In this document: positions 41,215 to 49,225 of the stretch, piece after piece | Layout of the letters: every line of letters begins with the position of its first letter | Numbering within the stretch: position 1 is the first letter of the stretch | NCBI RefSeq assembly: GCF_016107305.1 | Contig: NZ_RCVR01000016.1 | Span: 1-64,000, forward strand | Origin: Roseomonas sp. KE2513 | GTDB taxonomy: Bacteria; Pseudomonadota; Alphaproteobacteria; Acetobacterales; Acetobacteraceae | Direction of reading: 5' to 3' | Length of the DNA: 64,000 bases | The notes under the pieces: model-generated | What the model saw: the letters and a program-made list of their open reading frames with translations, nothing else | The model's database searches: none | Told to the model about the DNA's origin: nothing | Translations under genes and position numbers: made by a program

Positions 41215-42270
41215 ATGACCGCCATGACCGCCGTGCCGCCCACCCCGCCGCGCAGCCGCGCCGCCAGCCTCTCGCGCGTCTCGCGGCCGCTGGCGCATCA
41301 GCTGGACTGGAACCTCCTGCGCGCGTTCCTCACCATCGCCGAGCAGGGGAGCATCTCCCGCGCGGCCGACGTGCTGCATCGCAGCCAGCCTGCCATCTCG
41401 GCCGCGCTGAAGCGGCTGGAGCAGCAGATTGGCGCCACGCTGGCGCTGCGCACCGCGACCTCCTTCCGCCTGACAGAGCCCGGCCAGATCCTGCTGCGCG
41501 AGTGCCAGGAGATCTTCAACACCATCGCGCAGATGCCGCGTCTGCTGGATGGCGGCGGCGATAGCCTCGTCGGCACCTTCTCGCTGCGCCTTGCTTCGCA
41601 CATCGTCAGCGACCTGATCGACACTACCATCGCCGAGTTCCACCGCCGCTATCCGCGCGTGACGATGGACATCTCCATCAGCCCCTCCTCGCAGATCGTG
41701 GAGGATGCGCTGAACCGCTCGGTGAAGGTCGGGATCGGGCTGGCGAGCGTCCAGCACCCGGACCTGCGCTACCAGCACCTGTACCGGGAGCATTTCGGCT
41801 TCTTCTGCGGGCCCTTGCACCGGCTTTTCGGTCGGACGGGGCTGACCCTGAAGGACCTGGAGGGTGAGAAGGCGGTTTCCTTCAGGGTCTTCACCTTCTC
41901 CGACTGGGTGCAGACGATCGGCGCCCTCAACAAGCGCGCGAACCTCGCCGTGCCGATGGTCGGCATCTCCGACCATCTGGAGGAGGTGCGCCGCATGATT
42001 CTGGCCGGCATGGGCATCGGCGCCATGCCGATCCACGTGATGGAGCGCGACGAGCGGGACGGCCTGCTCTGGCGCCTGCCGCCCTACGAGGATGCGCCGG
42101 CGATCGACGTGCACCTGATCACCAACCCGAAGGTGCAGCTTGGCCGCATCGAGTCCGCCTTCGTGCACCTGCTCACCTCGGCCGTGCAGGCCAAGCCGCT
42201 GAGCGAGCGCAGCTATCCGCCCTCCCTTGCCGGTGCCCAGCGCCGCCCGCGCGCGCGCCGCGCTTCCTGA
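41215..42270 (+). CDS. LysR-family transcriptional regulator
   Basis: 351 residues. Winged helix at about 30-95 (LDWNLLRAFLTIAEQGSISR, then DVLHRSQPAISAALKRLEQQ) and a periplasmic-binding-like effector domain (FSLRLASHIVSDLIDTTIAE, IGLASVQHPDLRYQHLY, MILAGMGIGAMPIHVM). The N-terminal Ala/Pro-rich lead has several possible starts (TTG 41197, ATG 41215, ATG 41224). It is divergent from the amidohydrolase/Rieske/ABC operon and 15 bases before the NicX-like gene, so it probably controls both transcription units. Confidence 0.9.
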   Translation: MTAMTAVPPTPPRSRAASLSRVSRPLAHQLDWNLLRAFLTIAEQGSISRAADVLHRSQPAISAALKRLEQQIGATLALRTATSFRLTEPGQILLRECQEIFNTIAQMPRLLDGGGDSLVGTFSLRLASHIVSDLIDTTIAEFHRRYPRVTMDISISPSSQIVEDALNRSVKVGIGLASVQHPDLRYQHLYREHFGFFCGPLHRLFGRTGLTLKDLEGEKAVSFRVFTFSDWVQTIGALNKRANLAVPMVGISDHLEEVRRMILAGMGIGAMPIHVMERDERDGLLWRLPPYEDAPAIDVHLITNPKVQLGRIESAFVHLLTSAVQAKPLSERSYPPSLAGAQRRPRARRAS

Positions 42271-42285
42271 CCAGGAGCCCCCGCC

Positions 42286-43326
42286 ATGTCATCCGCCGAT
42301 CACCATCTGGAACGCGCCAGCCGGGTGCTGGTGGAGGAGCACTTCGCCGTTGCGGAGGGGGAGAGCGTCCTGCTCACCGTGGACAGCGCGACGGACCCGG
42401 CCGTGACCGCGGCCATCTCCGGTGCCGTCACGCGGTGCGGGGCAAAGCTGATGACGGCGCTGATCCCGCGGCTTCCCTTCCAAGGCGGGCTGGCCGATCC
42501 CTACGTGCCCGACAACCTGGCCGCCGCCGCGGCGGAATCAGATTGCTGGCTGGACTTCACCTTCCCCTATCTGGCCGGCTCGCGCATGCATGATGCTGCC
42601 CTGAAGGCGGGGCGGGTGCGCTACGGCCTGTTGAACATGGGCGATCCCGGGAGCTTCGCGCGCATTTATGGCGGCGTGGACTTCCAGGCGCTGATGGATT
42701 TCCAGCTCGCGCTGGTGGAGTACCTCGACGGCTGCGCCGGGAAGGAGGCGCATGTCACCTGCCCGATGGGCACCGATATCCGCTTCGGCCTGGACAAGGT
42801 GAAGATCCGCCGCTCCCGCGTGGCGAACCACCCGGGGATGCACACCACGCCCGGGGCGCAGAACCTCTATCCGGTGGACGGTTCCGTCCACGGCCGCACT
42901 GTCCTGACAGCGCTTTTCGACGAGATCTACCGCCCGTTACGCAAGCCCATCACCGTGGTTTCGGACGGCGCCATCACTGCGCTGGAGGGTGGCACGGCCG
43001 AGGACATGCCGCGGCTGGAGCGCTCGCTCCGCCGCGCCGCATCAGGCCGTAACTACGGGCGGATGATCCACTTCACCCTCGGCTTTCACCCCGCCGCCAG
43101 ATTCACCGGCCACCACTTCATTGAGGATATCCGCACTCCAGGCAGCAACGCCATCGGCATGGGCCTGCCGTGGTGGGAGGAGGGCGGTGGCGAGAACCAT
43201 CCGGACGGCGTGGTCCAGGACATGACCCTGCGGATCGACGGGCAGACCGTCCAGCGGGATGGCCGCTTCGTCGGTCCCGCCCATCTCCTCGCCCTGCACG
43301 GGAAGATGTCGCCCCTCTTTTACTGA
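42286..43326 (+). CDS. NicX/M29-family-like metalloenzyme
   Basis: 346 residues. The fold and motifs match the family that contains both M29 aminopeptidases and the iron-dependent 2,5-dihydroxypyridine dioxygenase NicX: EGESVLLTVDS near the N-terminus, GFHPAARFTGHH around residue 266, and ENHPDGVVQDMTL with a His-x-Asp pair near residue 306. The spacing of GFHP and HPD corresponds to the Fe ligands known for NicX, and the length (about 350) fits NicX better than the roughly 410 residues of M29 peptidases. I did not see the GE-V-Y/F segment typical of the peptidases. Exact activity is unproven. Confidence 0.65.
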   Translation: MSSADHHLERASRVLVEEHFAVAEGESVLLTVDSATDPAVTAAISGAVTRCGAKLMTALIPRLPFQGGLADPYVPDNLAAAAAESDCWLDFTFPYLAGSRMHDAALKAGRVRYGLLNMGDPGSFARIYGGVDFQALMDFQLALVEYLDGCAGKEAHVTCPMGTDIRFGLDKVKIRRSRVANHPGMHTTPGAQNLYPVDGSVHGRTVLTALFDEIYRPLRKPITVVSDGAITALEGGTAEDMPRLERSLRRAASGRNYGRMIHFTLGFHPAARFTGHHFIEDIRTPGSNAIGMGLPWWEEGGGENHPDGVVQDMTLRIDGQTVQRDGRFVGPAHLLALHGKMSPLFY

Positions 43327-43353
43327 CCTCAAGCCGGAAGGACCCGCAGTCCG

Positions 43354-44217
43354 ATGCGCATCGCCTATATCGAATCCGACGGCGTGAACACGCGCTGCCT
43401 CACGGCCGGCGAGCCGGGCCGGCCGCCCCTGATGCTCATTCACGGCGTGGGCTCGTCCTGCGATTCCTGGATGAAGATCATCGATGGGCTGGGGGAGCAC
43501 TTCCATGTCGTCGCGCCGGATCTGATCGGCCATGGGCTCACGCAGCTCGGCGACTACAGCGGCGGGCCTCCTCAGCCGGTCATGGTGAAGCACCTGCATG
43601 GCATCGCAGACGCACTCGGCTGGAGGGAGTTCTCGGTTTTCGGAAGCTCCTACGGCGCGCTTCTCTCCGTGCTCTGCCACATGGCGGACAAGAAGCGCGT
43701 GACGAAGGTCATCATGCTCGGCAGCGCCTCCGCCACCATGGGCGATGCCGAGCGGCTGGCGAGCTTCCATGCGGCTAAGGCCGCGGCCGTGGCGACCATG
43801 CAGAACCCGACTATCGAGTACGCGCGAAAGCGCATGGGCGGGATGGTCTACGACGTCGCCTGCATCCCCGAGGCGCTGCTCTATGTCCAGATGAACATCT
43901 TCGCCCGTCCTGGCCTGGCGGAGGGCTTCGAGAGGCTGATGGACGGCATGATGGACCTGGAGGCGACGCGCCCCTGGACGATCACCGGCCGCTTCGGCGA
44001 GATCGAGTGCCCGCTGCTGATGATCTGGGGTGCCAACGACCCGCACGCCAAGATCGACAAGGCCCTGGAGGCCGCGCGCATGGTGCGCGACGTGCGCTTC
44101 ATCACGGTGGAGCGCTGCGGCCATGTGCCGCATCTGGAGCATCCGGAGAGGGTGCAGGAGGCCGCGCGCCGCTTCCTGCTCGGGGATGAGATGGCGGAGT
44201 ACCGGCTGGCCGCCTGA
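43354..44217 (+). CDS. alpha/beta hydrolase (C-C bond hydrolase / deformylase-like)
   Basis: 287 residues. Oxyanion-hole HGVGSS, nucleophile elbow GSSYGALLS (Ser), acid in MIWGANDPHAKID and the catalytic His in CGHVPHLEHPE. The layout resembles meta-cleavage-product hydrolases (MhpC/BphD type) and NicD-like deformylases. It follows the NicX-like gene by 27 bases and is thus a likely next step after ring cleavage: hydrolysis of the opened product. No signal peptide, so cytosolic. Confidence 0.88.
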   Translation: MRIAYIESDGVNTRCLTAGEPGRPPLMLIHGVGSSCDSWMKIIDGLGEHFHVVAPDLIGHGLTQLGDYSGGPPQPVMVKHLHGIADALGWREFSVFGSSYGALLSVLCHMADKKRVTKVIMLGSASATMGDAERLASFHAAKAAAVATMQNPTIEYARKRMGGMVYDVACIPEALLYVQMNIFARPGLAEGFERLMDGMMDLEATRPWTITGRFGEIECPLLMIWGANDPHAKIDKALEAARMVRDVRFITVERCGHVPHLEHPERVQEAARRFLLGDEMAEYRLAA

Positions 44218-44260
44218 CCCGCCGGGAACAGGGGGGGGCGGCGTGCCTCCCCTGCAGGGG

Positions 44261-44938
44261 TCAGGCCCCGATGGGCGCGCCTTCGCGTGTGACCGCGACA
44301 TAGTTCGCCGAGGCCTTGGCCCGCGCCAGCATCCCGGTCTCCGCCACATGGGTGTAGGCCGCGGAGGCGTAGGAGCCAGAGGCCGGCGCCAGCACGCGCC
44401 CCGTGCGGAGGGAGGGCGCCCGCTCCAGGTACTCGACGATCGCCTTGCCGAAGGCCGGCAGATCGCTCGGCAGGCGGGAGGTGATGATGTTTCCGTCCCG
44501 CACCACCGGCTCGTCCACGTAGTTCCCGCCGGCGTTGATGACATCGTCCTTCACCAGGAAAACGCAGGTCACCGTGCGGCCGCGCGCGATCCCGGCGGAG
44601 GCCAGCATCCAGCCCGCGTGGCAGATGGCCGCCACCAGCTTGCCCTGGTCGTGCACCGCACGGACGAGGTCCACCATGGGCTTGTGCTTGCGCATTCCCT
44701 CGGGTGCCAGGCCGCCGGGGATGACGATGGCATCGAGGTCGTCCGCCGAGACCTCGTCCATCGCGAGGTCGCAGCGCGTCGGCATGCCGAGCTTGCTGGC
44801 ATAGAGCTGCCCGCGGGTGGGCCCGATGATGAGGACCTTCGCGCCTGCCTCGCGCAGGCGGATCACGGGGTACCAGAGCTCCAGCTCCTGGAAGGCGTTC
44901 TCGATGAGGACGCCGACCTGCGCGCCGTTCAGATCCAT
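44261..44938 (-). CDS. DJ-1/PfpI family protein
   Basis: 225 residues. The nucleophile elbow AICHAGWMLA has the conserved Cys and the following His; VGVLIENAFQELELWYPVIR and VIPGGLAPEGMRKH (with a Glu-type acid upstream) are normal for the PfpI/YhbO branch. Such proteins act on small electrophiles or as chaperone/amidase-like enzymes. A tail of about 45 residues after the core extends the protein. It lies downstream of a phosphotriesterase-like gene and of a second DJ-1 paralogue (45999) that lacks the Cys; the three are one leftward unit. Confidence 0.88.
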   Translation of the reverse strand: MDLNGAQVGVLIENAFQELELWYPVIRLREAGAKVLIIGPTRGQLYASKLGMPTRCDLAMDEVSADDLDAIVIPGGLAPEGMRKHKPMVDLVRAVHDQGKLVAAICHAGWMLASAGIARGRTVTCVFLVKDDVINAGGNYVDEPVVRDGNIITSRLPSDLPAFGKAIVEYLERAPSLRTGRVLAPASGSYASAAYTHVAETGMLARAKASANYVAVTREGAPIGA

Positions 44939-44953
44939 GCCTTGCGTCCCCTC

Positions 44954-45988
44954 TCAGAAGGCGATCAGGCGGCGCGGGTTCTCCACCATCACCTGATGCA
45001 TCTCGGCCTTGCCGAAGCCCTTCGCCTCCAGCCGATGGGCGAAGTTGTCGAAGATGTAGCCGACCGGCACCTGCTCGTTCAGCAGCGGCGGGTCCTCGGC
45101 GCTTGGGGGACTGCCGGCGTAGCTGAAGAAGCGGTCGTAGGAGAAGACGAGGCGGTCGAGGTAGCCCATGTCCGTCAGTTGGCACACCGCGTTCGCGATC
45201 AGCTCGTCCAGGCTCTCCTGGCTGTCGTTCTGCCAGGGGATGCCGATATGGTCGACCTGCAGGCAGGCGCCGCGCTCGACGATGGCCTTCAGCTGCTCGA
45301 TGTTCGGGTGCACGAAGGAGTGGCCAATGATCACGCGGCTCAGGTCTGCGCCGTAGCGCTCCAGCAGGTCCAGCAGCTCGATGCCGGGGTTGAGGTAGGC
45401 GTAGTCCTCCGGCTGGGTATGGGTGTTGATGCAGGCGCCCGTCCGGCGCTGAGCCCGCGCCACGGCGCAGATCACCTTCGCCTCCAGCGGGCTGATCGGC
45501 GTCGGCCCCTTGCTGGGGTCGAGTTCGGTGCTGGTGGTGCCGCCGGTCGCGGCTTTCAGGATGCCGGCCTTATAGGGCGTGAGCTGATTGTCGTAGACCA
45601 TGCCTTCGGTGATGTCGCGCACGAGCATGTCCGCGATGTAGTCCGGCGACTTGCGGCGCCAGTGGAAGGGGATGCCGATGGCGTGCTCCTCCGGGAAGAA
45701 GCCGGTCATCGCCACGATGTTCACTCCGCTGCGGCGGGAGACCTCGGCCAGGAGCTCAGGATGGCGCCCGATCTCCGGCGGCGTCATGTCCACCAAGCTT
45801 TGGATATGGTGGACCTCCCGGCCTTCCTTCAGAACTGCCGCGACCTGCCCTGCGAGGGTGTCGAGGCTCCACACCTGTTGGTGGTCGGTATCGGAGCCCT
45901 GGTAGGCGTAGCGGATGTGCTCGTGGGTCAGCGTGATGCCGAGTTGATCCGGCTCGATATCGCCGAGCACCGTGCGGATATGTCCCAT
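44954..45988 (-). CDS. phosphotriesterase family hydrolase
   Basis: 344 residues, TIM-barrel metal hydrolase. Metal ligands: ITLTHEHIRY (His-x-His), the carboxylated-Lys position in KAGILKAATGG, INTHT and IIGHSFVH His residues, and the final Asp in VFSYDRFF. Family members cleave lactones, phosphotriesters or amides. ATG 45988 is preceded by GAGGGGA, 10 bases after the upstream DJ-1 gene. Because it is in a catabolic neighbourhood, a lactonase or amidase role is more likely than organophosphate hydrolysis. Confidence 0.9.
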   Translation of the reverse strand: MGHIRTVLGDIEPDQLGITLTHEHIRYAYQGSDTDHQQVWSLDTLAGQVAAVLKEGREVHHIQSLVDMTPPEIGRHPELLAEVSRRSGVNIVAMTGFFPEEHAIGIPFHWRRKSPDYIADMLVRDITEGMVYDNQLTPYKAGILKAATGGTTSTELDPSKGPTPISPLEAKVICAVARAQRRTGACINTHTQPEDYAYLNPGIELLDLLERYGADLSRVIIGHSFVHPNIEQLKAIVERGACLQVDHIGIPWQNDSQESLDELIANAVCQLTDMGYLDRLVFSYDRFFSYAGSPPSAEDPPLLNEQVPVGYIFDNFAHRLEAKGFGKAEMHQVMVENPRRLIAF

Positions 45989-45998
45989 GGCCGTCCCC

Positions 45999-46544
45999 TC
46001 AGGCCGCCGCGCGCCGCACCGGCATAGCGGACAGGGCAGCGGCGAAAGCGCGGTAGAAATCTGGTAGTTCGTCGGCGGAGCGGGCGGTGATGAGGCCATC
46101 CTCGGCGGCCAGGCCGTCGCTGGAGGGCTCGCCGCCACCGGCGTGCACCGTCATCTCGAGAGATGAAGGGCAGGCGACGCGCCGCCCCTTGAGAAGGCCC
46201 GCCTTCGCGAGCACCACCACTCCCTCGGCGATCGCGCCAAGTACCGCGCCGGCCTCGGCCGCCTCTGTCAGGAGCCGCAGTACCGCCGCGTGTCCGGCCA
46301 GCCGGCCTGCCATGGCGCCGCCTGGAACGATCAGCCCGGCCCACTCGCCGCCCGCATCGAAGGTTGCGTCCGGGATCACGGGGTAACCGAGCTGGCTCTC
46401 CACCTGCGCGTCGTTCCGCGGGCCCAGGACGATCACCGCGCTCCCCGCCTCGCGCAGGCGCAAGACCGGGTACCAGAACTCGATTTCCTGGAATCCTGCC
46501 TCAACGAGAACGCCGGTCCGGCAATCCTGTGTGTCTGCACCCAT
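45999..46544 (-). CDS. DJ-1/PfpI paralogue lacking the catalytic cysteine
   Basis: 181 residues. The N-terminal RTGVLVEAGFQEIEFWYPVL and AGLIVPGGAMAGRLAGH align well with the intact paralogue at 44261, but the nucleophile elbow reads GAIAEGVVVLA: both the Cys and the following His are replaced. The protein is therefore probably not a thiol enzyme and may be a partner or regulatory subunit. It heads the leftward unit with the phosphotriesterase-like gene. Confidence 0.8.
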   Translation of the reverse strand: MGADTQDCRTGVLVEAGFQEIEFWYPVLRLREAGSAVIVLGPRNDAQVESQLGYPVIPDATFDAGGEWAGLIVPGGAMAGRLAGHAAVLRLLTEAAEAGAVLGAIAEGVVVLAKAGLLKGRRVACPSSLEMTVHAGGGEPSSDGLAAEDGLITARSADELPDFYRAFAAALSAMPVRRAAA

Positions 46545-46860
46545 CCCGCATGCTCCAGCCGTCCCGGCCCGTGCGCCGACGGGAAAGTCTAGTCACGCGC
46601 ATCGATGGGGCGTCAACGCCGGTCGTGCTGATGCATTCATTTGCCTGATCTTTGGGGGCATCGGTCTGCCCGGCACGGCCCAGGTGGAACTCACGCCTGG
46701 CGACGCGTTCGGTCTCGCCAGGCCGGGGGACGGTGGTTTCAGGTCGGCCTGAGGGAAGGGCCCTGGGCGTAGCCGGGTGACCGTCCACGTGCCGAAGGTC
46801 CGAAGTCCGGCGGATGAGGAACGGCTGTGTCCCAAGGCCTTCCTCGCGCGTTGACGCCGC
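46545..46860. other. intergenic region, no gene recognised
   Basis: 316 bases between the divergent DJ-1 paralogue and the DUF3891 gene. Several short frames are open on both strands but none resembles a protein I know, and no promoter or hairpin stands out. Confidence 0.4.
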
Positions 46861-47628
46861 ATGATCCTGCGAGACCCCGAGGACGGCATCCGCCTCCTCA
46901 TTCCCCAGCCCTCCCATGCCCTGCTCTCCGGCCAGATGATGGCCGCCTGGGGCGCTCCCGGCTTCGCGCGGCCAGACCCGGCGCCCGAGGTTATCCTCGC
47001 CGCGGGGCAGCACGACATCGCCTGGCTGTCCTGGGAGACCGCCCCGACCCTCGATCCAGAGACGGGTCTGCCCCACGCCTTCACGGCACTGGGCGCGGCC
47101 GTTCATGCGCCGATGTGGGCCCGGGGCGTGGAACTGGCCCGCGCCGCCTGGGGCCTCTGGCCCGCCCTGCTGATCTCCCTGCACGGCACGCGCATCTACA
47201 CGCAGTACATGGACCCGGAGAGCTTGCCACCGAAAGACGAGGCCGCGATCGACCGCAACGCCGCCAAGGAGGACGAGCTGCAGGCGGACTGGATTGCAAA
47301 GCTCGGCGCGACGGCCGAGCAGGTGGAACGGAACTCCGCCCTCGTCGCGGTGACCGACGCGCTTTCCCTCGCCCTCTGCTTCGCCGATCCGGACAAGGCG
47401 GGGGAGGCGCCGATGGAGGATGGCAGCACCCGCAAGATGAAGCTCGTGCGGCAGGCGCAGTCCCGCTGGTCGCTCGACCCCTGGCCTTTCCGCGAGAGCA
47501 CGCTGACGCTCCGCTGCGAGGCGATCCGCCTCCCCGCCAGTACCCGCTGGACGGACGAGGAGGCGATGCGCCGGGACCTGCGCGAAGCGGCCTGGAGCAA
47601 GCTGGCCGAGACCCTGGTCCCGGCCTGA
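46861..47628 (+). CDS. DUF3891 family protein
   Basis: 255 residues. The pattern LLIPQPSHALLSGQMMAAWG, then AAGQHDIAWLSWETAPTLDP and the late RWSLDPWPFRESTLTLRCEA is characteristic of the DUF3891 family, whose function is unknown. The conserved HD and W residues near position 50 look like a small-molecule or metal site. No signal or membrane segment. It is 34 bases before a sirtuin gene in the same direction and may be co-transcribed. Confidence 0.75.
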   Translation: MILRDPEDGIRLLIPQPSHALLSGQMMAAWGAPGFARPDPAPEVILAAGQHDIAWLSWETAPTLDPETGLPHAFTALGAAVHAPMWARGVELARAAWGLWPALLISLHGTRIYTQYMDPESLPPKDEAAIDRNAAKEDELQADWIAKLGATAEQVERNSALVAVTDALSLALCFADPDKAGEAPMEDGSTRKMKLVRQAQSRWSLDPWPFRESTLTLRCEAIRLPASTRWTDEEAMRRDLREAAWSKLAETLVPA

Positions 47629-47662
47629 CGGCTGGACCGCCGCGGCTGGCGGCGCGGCTCCC

Positions 47663-48508
47663 ATGGCGATCGCCGCTGACCGACCCTACATGCGCGACAT
47701 GAACGACACGGCGCCGCTGCACGACTTCATCGACCGGCACCGGCACATCTTCGTGCTGACCGGCGCGGGCTGCAGCACGAATTCCGGCATCCCCGACTAC
47801 CGCGACGAGGAAGGCCAGTGGAAGCGGGCGCAGCCCATGACGTTCCAGGCCTTCATGGGAGGCGAGCCGGCCCGGAGGCGCTACTGGGCGCGCAGCCTGA
47901 TCGGCTGGCGACGCTTCAGCCAGGTGCGGCCGAATCGCGCCCACGACGCCCTCGCGCGTCTCGAGCGCGGCGGCAAGAGCGTACTTCTCCTCACCCAAAA
48001 CGTGGACCGCCTGCACCAGGCTGCCGGAAGCAGCCGGGTGGTGGACCTCCACGGGCGCCTGGATCGCGTCCGCTGCACCGCCTGCGGGGAGACGATCCCG
48101 CGCGAGGCAATGCAGGAGGCGCTGATCCGCCTCAATCCCGGCTGGGAGGAGCGGGAAGCCGGCATGGCACCGGATGGCGATGCCGACCTCGATGAGGAGG
48201 ACTTCGCCTCCTTCGCCGTGCCGCCCTGCCCAGCCTGCGGTGGCGTTCTCAAGCCGGATGTCGTGTTCTTCGGCGAGTGCGTGCCGAAGGAGCGGGTGGA
48301 AAGGGCTGTTGGTGCGCTGGAGGAAGCCGATGCGATGCTCGTGGTCGGGTCCTCGCTGATGGTCTATTCGGGCTTCCGCTTCGTGCAGGCAGCCGCGCGT
48401 GCCGGCAAGCCGATTGCGGCGGTGAATCTCGGCCGCACCCGTGCCGATCCCATGCTGGCGCTGAAGGTGGAGCAACCCTGCGCCGAAGCGCTCTCCTTCC
48501 TACTGTAG
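47663..48508 (+). CDS. Sir2-family NAD-dependent protein deacylase
   Basis: 281 residues. NAD-binding GAGCSTNSGIPDYRDEEG, the TQNVDRLHQAAG segment, active-site His in VDLHGRLDRV, and a four-Cys zinc site (RCTACGETI and PPCPACGGVLKPDVV). The PDYRD variant and the length fit the SIRT4-like (class II) branch. It removes acyl groups from lysines of target proteins using NAD+. Several in-frame starts exist (47663, 47690, 47699), none with a strong ribosome site. It is cytosolic. Confidence 0.93.
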   Translation: MAIAADRPYMRDMNDTAPLHDFIDRHRHIFVLTGAGCSTNSGIPDYRDEEGQWKRAQPMTFQAFMGGEPARRRYWARSLIGWRRFSQVRPNRAHDALARLERGGKSVLLLTQNVDRLHQAAGSSRVVDLHGRLDRVRCTACGETIPREAMQEALIRLNPGWEEREAGMAPDGDADLDEEDFASFAVPPCPACGGVLKPDVVFFGECVPKERVERAVGALEEADAMLVVGSSLMVYSGFRFVQAAARAGKPIAAVNLGRTRADPMLALKVEQPCAEALSFLL

Positions 48509-48557
48509 CAGTGCCGGAGTGGTGAGGCGGCGCGCGTGGCGTCGTCTCCGTCTGCTT

Positions 48558-49088
48558 CTACTGCTCGGCGGCCCGGGCAAGCTCCTCGTTGAAGCCCATG
48601 AGCCGGAAGTCGGTCATCCGCATGGGGTATAGGATGCCGTCCAGGTGGTCATTCTCGTGCTGGACAACCCCGGCATGGAAGCCGCCCACCTTGGCGGTGA
48701 CGGTCCGGCCGTCGCAATCCACGCCGGCGTAGCGCACCCGCTTGAAGCGCGGGACAGCGGCCCGCAGGCCGGGAATCGACAGGCATCCCTCCCAGCGCAG
48801 ATGCTTCTCCTCATCCAGGGGTTCGACCTGGGGATTGATCAGGACGGTATTGCCGACGGGCACGTCGTCCGGCACCCCGGTGGCGCGGGAGGGGAGAACC
48901 CTGAAGACGAACAGGCGCAGCGGGACATGCACCTGAGGCGCGGCGAGGCCGGCGCCCGGCGCGTCCTCCATCGTCTCGAACATGTCCTGCACCAGTCTTC
49001 GGATTTCCGGAGCGCCGGGATCGGAGACGGGCTGACACGTCTCCAGCAGGACGGGATGGCCCATGCGGGCGATCTTCAGAATGGCCAT
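48558..49088 (-). CDS. def: peptide deformylase
   Basis: 176 residues. The three deformylase motifs are present: GAGLAAPQV, EGCLSIPGL with the metal-binding Cys, and QHENDHLDGILY with the two metal-binding His and catalytic Glu. It removes the formyl group from the N-terminus of new proteins. ATG 49088 is chosen because GAGGGGGAG precedes it and MAILKIARMGHPVL is the usual start. It is not next to fmt, so it is probably an additional copy (def2-like) rather than the def-fmt pair. Confidence 0.92.
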   Translation of the reverse strand: MAILKIARMGHPVLLETCQPVSDPGAPEIRRLVQDMFETMEDAPGAGLAAPQVHVPLRLFVFRVLPSRATGVPDDVPVGNTVLINPQVEPLDEEKHLRWEGCLSIPGLRAAVPRFKRVRYAGVDCDGRTVTAKVGGFHAGVVQHENDHLDGILYPMRMTDFRLMGFNEELARAAEQ

Positions 49089-49225
49089 GTGCCGCTCCCC
49101 CTCGGGACGATGCCGGACTACCGATGCGGGAAACGACGTCACCCGTTATGCGGTGCCTCCGCAAGGGGGTGGGACGCGCTTCCCCTGAGGGGACCGCGCC
49201 GCCACGGCCCGGTTGCTGCGGGAAC

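Noticed and set aside
44030-46027. 665-residue rightward open frame opposite the DJ-1 and phosphotriesterase genes
   Set aside because: No domain recognisable; both minus-strand genes beneath it have intact family motifs and ribosome sites.
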